Source of the DNA: Hyparrhenia diplandra
Lineage: Eukaryota > Streptophyta > Magnoliopsida > Poales > Poaceae
Direction: 5' to 3'
Assembly (NCBI GenBank): GCA_015847255.1
Contig: JADLZK010009202.1
Location: forward strand, 540,428-604,427
Length of the DNA stretch: 64,000 nucleotides
The notes under the pieces were generated by a model. It saw nothing but the letters and a program-made list of their open reading frames with translations, had not been told where the DNA came from and ran no database searches. The translations under genes and the position numbers were made by a program. Positions 48,500-58,751 of this stretch are shown here, in pieces; the stretch's first letter is position 1; every line of letters begins with the position of its first letter.

Positions 48500-49990
48500 G
48501 AGACCACTACTGACTGAGCTTGGATCTGTGATGCTTGCTACTGCGCATATTGCCCGGGATAATTCCATGAATACTGGTGGTTACCGTAGGGCTGTGCGAA
48601 TCCTTTGCGAAAGTTGGGAATAGCCGAACTGCTGTCCCCGATAACCACCAAAATAAGGATTTGGCTGGCTACTTGCTGACTCCTTTGAATTGTGAAATAC
48701 ATGCTTCGTCGACGATTGATACTTTGGGAGCTTTAGATCCTTTGACTTCGCTCCTTTGCCGGTGACCATCGCTTGCACTCCCTGCTGAAATGGCCAGCAT
48801 TCTCTCCACAAATAAAATAGTACGGGACTCTCGGTTTGCCCTACCTCAGCCACGCCCCTTCCCGCCCCGCGCCCGCCCCTATTCGGTTTGCGCGGAGCTT
48901 TGCCGGGTCCAAGGTATTCGGTTCGGTTCACCGCCCCTGCCGATTGAGCCGAATCCTCCTGAACATTGTTGACAGGGCGAAACGACTTGCCACCTTTCTG
49001 CTGACTATTTGCCGCTGGGTTCGGTGACTGATGCTTCTCTTCCTTCTAGCCATCTTTCTCCTTTTTGAGGCCTTCTTCGGACTTGGCAAACTTCTTGATC
49101 TACTCAAACAACTCCCTCACGGTTTTCGGCTCTTCCTGCATCGAGAGTGGATGCACAACGGCCAATGGCCATTCCCTCAATCGCGGCCGATGACTACCTC
49201 GTCAAGAGACATTTGGTGTCTACGCGAGAAGCTGTACAATCTTTTTCAAAGTCTTGGTGGCGACTCTCCCTCCTCTTGCTTCAACTTGAAAATCCTAGTG
49301 CTTTTCTTGGTTTTGAACCCTCGAATGTGAGTAACAAGCTGCTCAGCCGGTGATTTCCGACTCTAATGGACGGGCGAATCTTGAGATACCTAGGTGGGCT
49401 ATCTCCTCTACGCCATGATGAGAGACTTTGCCGATGTGCGAATCTCCCCCACGAATGCCACCCGGCTGCCTCATAACTTTGCAATAAATCTCCTCGGATG
49501 CATTTTTGCCATTGAAAGGTGGAATTCTAGGCTTGTACCCCGGGGAGCCCGCGGTATACATGTAATTACGCGAAGGGGCGAAGTAATGTCGATACCATCG
49601 ATGTCCTCTCCATGTGTTTCTCGGAATCGAGAGCAGGTCCTCGTAAGCACGCTACCTCTCCCCTCCACGGCGAGCCCCGCCCTTTGCTCTGGATGGGTTG
49701 ATTTCTTGAGCGAGTCTTTCTCTTTCAATTTCCACCGGCCTCAAGCGCTCTCGGTAAAACCTCTGCGCCTTGCGCCTCTTTGCTGGATCAAAGCATTGTC
49801 TTTGAGCCTAAGCTCTTGCCGATTCAGCTTACTGTGCGTCAAGTTGCTTGAAACGACCTTGCAGCTTCGACCACATGTCCCTCTAGCTCTCCCCACTGCC
49901 GGGACGTTAGTTTCTCCTGGACATACGGTACCTTCGCGTGGCAGCTACCTCCTAGGGTCTGTCACGCCCGTCTCCTTCGCCGACCACCCT
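48500..49990 (-). pseudogene. gag: Gypsy A Gag
   Basis: Minus-strand frames 49561-49343 (YKPRIPPFNGKNASEEIYCK) and 49484-49281 (AAGWHSWGRFAHRQSLSSW, then a SLLLTFEGSKPRK end) and 48931-48581, which is Gly/Arg/Pro-rich with a degenerate knuckle-like segment and a Gln/Pro/Tyr-rich tail. This is the gag position next to the primer site. Frames change about every 200 bp. The match to Retrotrans_gag is by layout and short motifs only. Confidence 0.6.
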
Positions 49991-50114
49991 TCCCCCGCTA
50001 CTAAGCCCGATTCATGTTGCGGGGTGGCGGCGATGGTGTGCATCGGTGGGCGGACTTGCTTTTGCTTCGTCTACGCTACCCTTGGCCCTTCGGTCTTCCC
50101 GCCGGCATGGGCGT

Positions 50115-50134
50115 GTGCACAACCACGGTGCCAA
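50115..50134 (-). other. Primer-binding-site-like sequence of gypsy A
   Basis: On the minus strand TTGGCACCGTGGTTGTGC follows the LTR tip, resembling the TTGGCGCCGTCTGTGGG site of grass Tat elements. It lies against the U3 tip of the adjacent LTR, whereas a normal element has it against the U5 tip. Confidence 0.5.
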
Positions 50135-50763
50135 TGTTGGAATTGAATTCATGATCGCTGGGGAGGAACATCCCCTTGGTTCGGCCCCTAGCCAGAGGGA
50201 GGTGTTTCGTATGATCCGCCTCGAGGGCGATCCTCCTTTGGTCCCGAGGTTAGACGCAGCGAGAACAAGAGGGGTGCGCAAGCGGGCCGGGGCCGCTTTT
50301 CGTCGATAAGCCGCCGCTCGCTCTGGGTCGGTTTGTGGCCACGGAGGGAAGAGAAGGCCGGCGAAGGGTTCTCCTCGTGGGGAAACGACCGAAGGTGGTC
50401 CGCATCGGTTTGATTTTATGTCGTTTGTCTTATGTCTATGCAAGTGGTTTCGTCATTAGGGAACCGGACTCAACCTTCGGCTCTCGGAGACCGGCGGCCG
50501 GACAATCTGGTCCCTCGGGAGTGGTTGGAGGACCCGGCGTGAAAGGACTAAGAGCCCCGCCAGGAATATCCGTAGCACGGAGTAGTTGAGGGGTAATTTG
50601 GTCCTGTAAAGATATATCTGGTCGACTATAAATAACCCACCGGAGGGCGTTGTAAGGTTGGATGGAAAATTAATAAAAAGAGCTTGTTTATCTTTTGGTC
50701 GTGTGTGTTACCCGCTTTGCGTTTTTCCTGTTCGCATAGCCAACGTTCGGGGCTATTCCAACA
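50135..50763 (+). repeat. Right LTR of gypsy A, inverted (sense plus)
   Basis: 629 bp. On the plus strand it runs TGTTGGAATTGAATTC, U3, TATAAATAA (about 50627), AATAAAAAGAGC, and ends GGGGCTATTCCAACA at 50763. It is the reverse complement of the left LTR 18335-18939 over its whole length (for example the GACTATAAATA / TATTTATAGTC pair and the TTGTAAGGTTGGATGG / CCATCCAACCTTACAA pair). For a minus-strand element this 5' LTR should have the opposite orientation. Its ends are 9-bp inverted repeats (TGTTGGAAT / ATTCCAACA). Confidence 0.85.
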
Positions 50764-51325
50764 CAATCAAAGAACTTTTTGTTCTCTAGTAGCCTTCTCA
50801 ACTCCTTAGTTAACTTGTCGACTTCCATCGATGCTAATGATTTCTCATTGCTGATTCTATTTTCTAATAATTCTTCCTTCTTAGAAGATCCTTAATGTAG
50901 TTGCGCCGCCAAGCTCCTAGGATCTCTCGCAAGATTGAAAGGACGCATAATTGTGACAAAAGCATACTTCTCAAACTTATCACTTAGCTTTGAGTTTTGA
51001 TAAACACCACCAACTAGGTGGTTTTTCCAAGGCCACACATTCCTCACCACAGAGATCACGAACTTGCCGGGCTATTATCGTTATTTGAAATTAAGTGTAA
51101 AATTTCATATATTTCCTTCTTTCGCCCAGTAAGTTGCAATTCCTCCAAAGCACCTCCATGTGTGCTAATGCGAGTAAGACTCTTTCTAGCCACATTCTTC
51201 TCATCAACATCCATAGACCGGATGATCTCTAATCTCACTATGGGGGCTTATATGATCGTCTGTACTTGTGGTTGCCACATCCATGATAGACACTTGTTTC
51301 ATCAATCCTTTCCATTTTGGGAACC
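50764..51325 (-). pseudogene. NLR exon: inter-NB-ARC linker and NB-ARC 2, 5' part (right arm)
   Basis: Minus strand from an acceptor-like TTTGTTTAG at 51334-51326. It encodes LMKQVSIMDVATTSTDDH, then, after a one-base shift, MDVDEKNVARKSLTRIS and LTGRKKEIYEILHLISNN (51238-51059), the linker before NB-ARC 2 in grass tandem NB-ARC NLRs. It continues through a damaged strand before the P-loop and a P-loop reading MCGLGKTT followed at once by a stop (one base lost relative to the left arm near 51015), then RPFNL and the region up to the codons before Walker B, where gypsy A is inserted. At least three independent frame breaks make this a pseudogene. Confidence 0.85.
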
Positions 51326-51929
51326 CTAAACAAAAAAGTAGAAATGTTAAAACACAACTTTTAGCCTTAAAGTTTCATTAACAATTTTTAGTCTTGCTTT
51401 TAAGTCATGAAATCATATAATACAATCATTTTTATTCCTTTCCTTCATTTGTGCCCCTACTCCAAACCTTAGCTTGAGCTCCAGCCGACATTTTTGTAAC
51501 TTATATTTGATTTCTCAATAGGATATATTAAATTAAATATAAATAAATGGGATAAGTTCACTAAATTTAATTTAGAAGGATCAACGCACTACATTTGCTA
51601 GATCAAACCATCTTACTCTAATATCTATGAGATAGAGGCATATAGATATAAATCGATAAGAACCTTATCAAAAATGTTGTGTAAAATGCATGGGAGCTTC
51701 AAATTAATTTGTGCATAAAATATTTGCTAACATTACTTATATATACTATTTTTGCAGGACATTCTCGTTAACTAAGACATCTAATATATTTACCCGTATA
51801 ATTTAAGATCATCGAATATGAAGGCATGCCATTGGTGTGAAACAGCTGGGTCAGTATGTTTTAAGGTATTTGCTTTTATTGCATTGTAATATATAGATAT
51901 GTCTCAACCATTTGCTTTTTCAAGATATG
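51326..51929 (-). other. NLR intron remnant
   Basis: AT-rich sequence between the acceptor at 51326 and element C. I see no gene, and the missing end of NB-ARC 1 is not here. It ends TCAAGATATG against the LTR of element C. Confidence 0.5.
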
Positions 51930-53649
51930 TGTTGATGGTAGTTATTGTCAACTTTCTAGCATAAAATGATAGATCATTTGTGAACAAGAACAATAGAAGA
52001 TAGGGTTTATACTAATAATTTAAACAAGTTTTGTATAGACTCGTTTTTTGCAGGAAAACTCGAAAATACCGGAATATCGAGAGAAAAGGGAAGAAAATGA
52101 GAAACAGAAGAGAAGGACCAAATCGGGCGATTAGTATAAATTCCAAGGGTCTAAAGGACAAAAGAAGACAGCTCACGAAGGCCGGGGCCCACATGCCGAC
52201 ATGTGGGGCAAGGCACCTTGTGTGGGCCGGGGCACCCCACCATAAAGGATCCACGTGTCCCGCTTCGGAACCTTCCCACAACCGACCTATGGAGTAGATC
52301 TACACCGTCCAATGAAGTCGGTTTGATCCAAGGGTGAGATTCATCCTATGGGGCTATATAAGCAAGGGCAGACCTCACCCCTGAAACCCTAATTCAGTAT
52401 TGATAATTTAGTTCAGACATTCATTCTGAATTCCAGAGATCAAGTCCAAAGCCATAAACCCTAGTTCTTCAGATTAGTTCTAGTTCTAGAGAGATTAGCT
52501 ACATAGTAGTAGATTAGAAGGAGATCCAAGTCTAGGAAGACTTGAACTTCAGATTCTGTCAAGGTGTTTCATAGGTACATTGTTATATCTTTTGATATAT
52601 TCATATACTCAAGTTCATCTATGATATTGTTCTTTATCTTTATTATATTATCTATTGCATTGTTTATTGTTTGCTTTAATATGTCTAGTAGAGTTAGATA
52701 TTTATTATGGATTGCATGCTTAGGATTGTATAGCCCTCATCTTGTAACGTGCAAGATAGGTGTTATAACTTATGTAAGCGTGGTGCTTATATATGTTATA
52801 TCTGCAAATGCCCTCTATATGCCGGGTCGTGGGGTAGATCGTAGGGGTTACAGCCCTATTGAGTCCTCTGTAATCCTCCCCCCGTATATAGTGAACGGTA
52901 GGTAGGTGGTGTCGCAAAGAAGGTGAAGATCTCATTATTGAATCCTTCCTAGTTGATGGCCCTTGAGTTATGTTATGAAGTAGTAATACTAACAATGATA
53001 GCTAGATGTTTGCACTAATTAGAGTTTAGCAATAGCATGTGATGATAGTTACTCATTAGTAAGTTTTCCTTATATTACCCATGTTAGTCCTTAGACTAGA
53101 ATAATCATTGAACCTTATTATTTCATGATGGCTTGATCCCCCTGTATTTATCATTATGAGCATTTATCATATATATCTTTATCTTTATTATTTCATGTGA
53201 CATTAACCCTGTTGTTGAGTAGAGAGCATTATTTATTATTGGTTGTAGACATTCCATACATAAGGACATTATTAGTGTGACGCATATAGAGTTACTTTTG
53301 CCTTCCCTGTGGATTCGATACTCTTACTCTTTAAAATGCTACAATGGTATTTATTATTCTGTCCGCTTGCAGAGCCTTGTTCTATATCCTCTATCTTATC
53401 TTATTTCCTGCCTAGTCGTATTATTTTGTGCCATGTTATACTCTCTAGCTAGTTGCAATAAGATAGACTGACACTCTGTCTTTACTAGAAGTATAGGTTA
53501 TCCTTGACTAGTTTCATAGTGGCTTAGTAATTATCATAATACCAAAGACCTTTGTTTGGGGTCATTGCTTTTATAGTGTTTGTCACTAAGCATCTTTTTG
53601 CGCCATTGCTTTTAGACTATATTAGTGATGTCGTTAAACAGTGTCAACA
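51930..53649 (+). repeat. 5' LTR of element C
   Basis: 1720 bp with a TATATAAG box at 52355-52362. It contains a 113-codon frame (52564-52905) that also occurs in the 3' LTR (59392-59664) but is disrupted differently there, so it is not considered a gene. Confidence 0.9.
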
Positions 53650-53654
53650 AGCAT

Positions 53655-53675
53655 TTTTGGCGCCGTTGCCGGGGA
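53655..53675 (+). other. Primer binding site of element C
   Basis: TTTTTGGCGCCGTTGCCGGGG; the TGGCGCCGTTGCCGGGGA site is characteristic of Athila/Tat-type plant gypsy elements. Confidence 0.75.
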
Positions 53676-53805
53676 AGGTTTCTAAACTTAGGTAGCACTA
53701 GTATACCCTCATACGCATGGAATTAGTTCAACCAATAATCCTCTACTCATAACAGCTTCACCCTTTTGTTTTGTTTATTTTGATCATTTTATTTCAGGTT
53801 AATGT

Positions 53806-55018
53806 ATGCAAAGTGCTAATCTTAGGACAATTTTCTTAGTGATCCGAGAAAAAGTTATTAAAAAAGCAAAGAGAAAATCTCAAAAAAGCACAAAAAGAAA
53901 GTTCGAAGATCAACACTCCAAGAGAAGCTTAGCATCTGACTTTGAAGCTATGGCTAATAAAAGTTTGCGCGAGTTCTCTGCTCCGACCACTAGCAATATC
54001 CGCACTGGACCTATAGTTGATGTTGGAGACAATGGTTTTGAGCTCAAGCCTGCACTTATCACTATGGTGCAAGCTAGTCAGTTTTGTGGGAAGGCACATG
54101 AAGATGCAAGTGCCCATTTGCAACACTTTCTCGAGATCTGCAGCACCTTCACCATCAAGGGAGTGACACGTGATGCCACTCTGCTTCGCCTTTTCCCGTT
54201 CTCGCTGCTTGGAAAGGCTAAACAGTGGTTCTACGCCAACAAGGAGAAACACACTACTTGGGACCGCTGCTCAACCGAATTCCTCGCCAAGTTCTTTCCT
54301 ACTGGCAAGACCAATGCCTTGCGTGGGAAGATTTCAAGCTTTCAGCAATAAGCATGATGAGTTGTTCCCCCGAGGCTTGGGAACGCTTTCAAGACCTGAT
54401 TTCAGAATGTCCTCATCATGGGATGGAGGGCGGCTTTTGATGCGAGACCTTCTATCACGGGCTCACCCCGTGAGACAATGGACGCGCAGCTGGAGGAGCA
54501 TTCTTAGCCCTTACTCTTGCCAATGCTACTACACTCGTTGAGAAGATGGCATCCAACCAGAGTTGGAATGAAGAGCGCACTACCACTCGCAAGAGAGGAG
54601 GAGTCCATTAGCTGAAAGAGGTGGACATGTTATCAGCAAAGCTTGACTTGCTGATGAAGAAACTGGTGAATCAAGACCATGAGAAGAGAGAGGTCATGCA
54701 CATCAATGACACTCTCATGACTTGTGAAGAATGTGGAAGCTATGGACATTCAGGGAAGAACTGTCTAGAAATTCTTGACGATGTGAACTACATCAACAAC
54801 AACAACAACTATCGTCCACAACAACCTCAAGGTTGGAATCAGCAATAGAGGCCCAACTACTCAGGTAACTACCAAGGTAATAACTTCAATCAGCCTCCTT
54901 TGAGAGAGATCCTTGCTGGTCAGTCTAGACTTATTGAGAAGATCAATAAGAAGGTTATAGCCAATGATAAAACCTTAGACACCATCAGTACCAGGCTAGA
55001 CACCTTCTCCTTGCCATG
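53806..55018 (+). pseudogene. gag: Element C Gag
   Basis: The first frame (53806-54351, 181 codons) has a basic N-terminus (about residues 17-32) and the Retrotrans_gag core DATLLRLFPFSLLGKAKQWF (residues 123-142) with EFLAKFFPTGKTNALRGKIS. After a shift it continues with AWERFQDLISECPHHG (54370-54420) and a stop-interrupted segment. A CCHC zinc knuckle CEECGSYGHSGKNC is at 54723-54764, followed by Asn/Gln-rich sequence and RLIEKINKKVIANDKTLD. Start chosen at the first in-frame ATG after the primer site. Stops near 54351, 54505 and 54846 break it. Confidence 0.8.
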
Positions 55019-55199
55019 AAGAACCAAAGACAGTTTTAATAAGATGCTAGAGTCACAACTTGCTTTCGGTGACAGCTCTTTGTTCCCCCGACTAGAGACA
55101 CATAAAATCCCAGGCCAACCAGAAGAGTTAGAGTCTGCAAATCTTGTCGACATTTTTAATGCAGGACACTATTATAAAGACTTCTCGAAGCAAGGATGG

Positions 55200-55733
55200 A
55201 AAGATGACTCCTTGCCACTCTAGAAAGGAGATTCAGGTAGACCGGCCATCACTATTTAGATTGGGCCGCACACCTTCGACAACGTACTTTGTGACCACGG
55301 ATCCAGCATTAATATAATGCCCAAGGTAATTTATGATAAGATCCATGGTGCTCCTTTGTTATACACAACCATGTGCTTGCAGCTTGCAGATCAGTCGATC
55401 ATCTACCCCAAGGGAATTCTTGATGACATCTGCCTACGAGTTGGAAACTCGTATGTGTCAGCAGACTTTGTTGTCCTAGAGACTGGAGGAGATGAGAGGT
55501 CGACCATCATATTGGGCAGACCATTCTTGACTACGGTCAAGGCTATCATCTACGCTACACAAGCCAAGATCTGTTTCAACATCAAGGGAAGAAGGGAGAC
55601 CTTCCATTTCAAGAACAAGACGCATGAGTCCCCTGCTCACCCTCAATATGGTTATGAGACTGAAGAGCTTGTCAAGAAGAATAATTCTGAATATAGAAGA
55701 AGAAGAACAAGAAGAAGCAGCCAGGCCATGTGA
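55200..55733 (+). pseudogene. Element C retropepsin-like domain 1
   Basis: The stretch before 55317 reads FDNVLCDHGSSINIMPKVIY, the Athila-type aspartic protease signature (usually CDLGASxxxMP), and the domain continues QLADQSIIYPKGILDDICLR, DFVVLETGG and the flap/end motif IILGRPFLTTVKAIIYA. It ends with a short basic tail (RRRRTRRSSQAM). The active-site Asp is present but the usual D-S/T/L-G triplet is D-H-G. A stop precedes the motif (about 55257). Confidence 0.75.
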
Positions 55734-55824
55734 ACATGATCAATGCAGTCCACTCAGAATGGGACTATGTTACTACTTCACCGTATTTGCCAAAGATGGA
55801 AGATCAAGGTAACCCTGAAATCGA

Positions 55825-56368
55825 TATTTCAATCAATTAGCTAACCTTCACAAATACCATCTGTGATATAGGCTCAGGAGTCAACATTATGCCTAAGGTA
55901 ATCTATGAATTTATATATGGTAAACAACCCCTGTACGAAACCTATACGCAGTTGCAGATGGTAGATCAGACCTACAGGAGACCAGAAGGTATAGCCAAAG
56001 ATGTACCAGTCAAGATTCATGACCACTACGTGAACACAGACTTCATCGTCCTAGCCATGGAAGATGAAGACATCAACGCACCCATAGTGTTGGGAAGACC
56101 GTTCCTGAACACTACACGCGCCATCATCTACATGAAGACTGGAGAGATCCACTTCCAATTCCCTACAGAGAAGGTACGCTGTTATTTCAAAAATTATATT
56201 AACTATGAACAGCCCAAGAAGTCTCGCAACAGAAGGAGACGCAATGCTCGTCGCAATGGGTACGTCCTGATATCACAAGAAGACTGGGAAGCTTATGCGG
56301 CAGAGGCAGAAAGAATGACAGAGAATGGGGAGATTGGACAGGAGGAGAAGTTAAGGAGGAGACAATAA
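55825..56368 (+). pseudogene. Element C retropepsin-like domain 2
   Basis: A second copy of the same fold: TNTICDIGSGVNIMPKVIYE, QMVDQTYRRPEGIAKDVPV, DFIVLAMEDEDINAP and IVLGRPFLNTTRAIIYMKTG, followed by a basic tail NRRRRNARRN and an acidic C-terminus. It aligns to domain 1 block by block but is clearly diverged in residues, so the duplication is old. The active-site triplet is D-I-G. The open frame from 55889 to 56368 (159 codons) is intact. Confidence 0.75.
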
Positions 56369-58751
56369 AGGAGAAGGTACAGGAAGAGGTAACTCCCCCT
56401 TGCACCTAAGTCACCAACTAAGAAGGTGTGGAAGAAGAAAGAAAGCCAACCACCAGAACCAGAGACATCCTCTCCTTCTACCTCAGAGGTAACTTCCTCA
56501 GAGACCTCGGTGCAACCATACATACCAACCGACATACCATGGGAGGATTAAACTCCTACGCACCTGAGGTAAGTACATGTGTATTCTTTTTTACTTTAAG
56601 TCTTGCATATTTATTTTCCTCTGCATATATAATTTTCCTTAGAATGTTATGCAATAAAGTAAACATGCTAGTTGCTATGGCAGCATTAGAAAAGAAAATA
56701 AATATGTTTTGTTGCATTCGTTTCATGCATGTCTTCTAAAAGCCCCATGTGATTATTTCTATGGCATAAACACCCATAGGACTTTTCTTTGTGGCGGCTT
56801 AAAAATAAAAAGTTTGCATTTGTTCTTATTTGCTGCATGCATGCTAGTTAAAGAAAATACCAAAAATATTAGATTATGCTTAAATCCTTGTTCAAGCTTA
56901 ATCTATAATTTCTCTCTTTTAAGGAACTCAAGATAATCAAGGTTTAAAATATCCAACCACTAACGCTTAATTAATTCCACAAAATGTGTTGTCTATTTAA
57001 GTTTCACAGGATTTAAAGCATCAATGAGCCACGACGGAAAGGAGACGATTGATCACTCGACAAAGCATCAATTCAACAGTCATCATCATCAATGCTTCAT
57101 CAAGGAAGGACGACACGCCTCCATTCATCTACCTCACCTCAAAGCACCTACACACAAAAATCTAGCTTGGGGGAGAGCACCCCGGTTATCGAGATAAGTA
57201 TTCCTTTACTTACTATCTATTGCTTGCTTATAAAAAAGACTGTAAAAAGATGCATAAAGTTTTAAATCAAATAAAGAGTTTGTCTTAGAGATATTTATAT
57301 ATATATATTTGCTTGTTTTTAAGGTGTGGTTAATAAATGTTTGCTAGAATAAAAAGTTTACCTTGGAAATGATGAATAGTTGCTCTACTCTAATTCTTTT
57401 TAGTACCATATTTTAACTTGAAATTCCTCCGATGTTTTGTATATATTTGTCCTGCTTTCAAATTTGCTCTATACCCGACTTGTGGGTAGCATACACTTGA
57501 TCTAAGTCTAGGTAATTGGGGGATATGATATGAGAGAGTCCGAGCCACTTTGTTTATCTTGTTCTTTGTGAAACTATATCCGGAGATTTGCTTTGAAAAT
57601 TTTAAATCTTTCATGATGAGCTCTTGATTGGCAGAGTGTTAATTTCCTACCAAAGCCATATTTATGATATTTAGATTAGGAAAATATTCCAGTTACATAT
57701 GCTGTTTGCTTTGGATTGAGTAGTTCAAACTTTGCTGATACCTGTGAGAGTTCAGTCATGAAAAGGCATGTTTTATCCACCCACTTTCCACTTACATACA
57801 ATGCATTGTTCCTACACTAGGGATGATTACAATACCATTCTTTTTTCCATTTGCAAATGTTTCATTCCTACACTAGGAATAAACACTCCATCAAACTATA
57901 GGAAGCCAATGTTTATTTACTCCAAATATCTTTGTTGTTATCTCTCAAAAAGTTTATCAATGGAAAGAGAGTTGGGTTGCTAAAAAAAAAAAAAGAGAGT
58001 AAAAAAGGACAAGTGTCCACATAAAACAATGGGTACTTAGATGCCCGCCTCTCTAAAAAAAAAAAAAGAAGAAGAAGAAAGAAAGAAAAGCATGCAGCCC
58101 AAAGTTCTCTCAAGTTTCCAAGTTGCAAAAGAGAGAAGTGTTTATATCTTCAGGGAGTAAAAGTAGAATTAGTTTTAGCCACCAAATATACACCTATCCA
58201 TCATATTCTTTTATACACATGCTATTCCTGTTTTGACTGGCTGAACTCTCTATGGATCCATTGTTTGAACTGCAATATATCCTTTACAGATATGCAATAT
58301 TATTTAAGAGTGCCACTCCTATGAGCTCCACATAAGCCATATTTAGATAGAGAGTGAGTAATAGAGAAGGCTTAATATATTCAGCCTTGTTCCACAAAAA
58401 TACCACATATTGAGAGATTTGAGAGAGTGCCATTCAATCTGAGCTCTGAGTTTTATTGCAAAATTTATGAAAACTCTGGAATATTAGTGATCGAAGACTT
58501 GAGACATAGTGCTTGACTTGATTGTTCTGTCTTTCAATTACTCAAGACCCAAGTGAGAGTAAAAGCACCATAGTTTGGTAATAAGGGTGAGTTTGAAGTC
58601 AGAATAATTTTTATCCGATCCGAGTAGAGTCTCTTTTAAATGCATGTGTACTATATAAGAATGAAAGTATCGTAGCAACTTCTCGATCCAAGTTTGTCCT
58701 ATAGTAATATTTGTTTTGCTAAGGGACTAGCAAAAGGTGCTTAGGGGAGCT
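56369..58751 (+). other. Element C 3' internal region, non-coding
   Basis: 2.4 kb without a gene. It shares with element B the phrases GGGGGAGAGCACCCCGGTTATC (about 57170), CCGGAGATTTGCTTTGAAAA, A-rich runs (57980, 58055) and the closing GGGGAGCTTGTTG. A GAGGTAAGTAC stretch at 56567 could be a splice donor, as some gypsy elements splice here, but no acceptor or exon is evident. Confidence 0.6.

Larger units (their letters stand above)
18335..50763 (-). mobile_element. LTR retrotransposon, Ty3/gypsy Tat-like (element A), with nested insertions
   Basis: Bounded by TGTTGGAATAGCC at 18335 and its inverse ending CCAACA at 50763, with a perfect CAATC target duplication outside. The coding order on the minus strand is gag, protease, RT, RNase H, integrase (50.0 to 44.5 kb). 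An extra ORF follows on the plus strand between pol and the left LTR. A downstream antisense ORF is the hallmark of the Tat lineage of plant gypsy elements. The element's own sequence totals about 12.6 kb; the rest is nested CACTA (20180-27623) and gypsy B (28180-40545). The LTRs are inverted relative to each other (see findings). All coding parts are broken. Confidence 0.85.
15822..51015 (-). repeat. Right arm of inverted NLR duplication (interrupted by gypsy element A)
   Basis: 15822-18334 plus 50769 to about 51015 is the reverse complement of the left arm: intron, splice donor and NB-ARC exon. Arm members are clearly diverged (substitutions, indels and an extra segment around 16640-16990), so the duplication is not recent. 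The 32.4 kb block 18335-50763 is present only here. Confidence 0.8.

Noticed and set aside
52564..52905. Hydrophobic 113-codon ORF in the element C LTR as a membrane protein gene
   Set aside because: It lies in LTR sequence, is disrupted differently in the other LTR and has AT-rich composition that favours Ile/Phe/Tyr/Leu codons.
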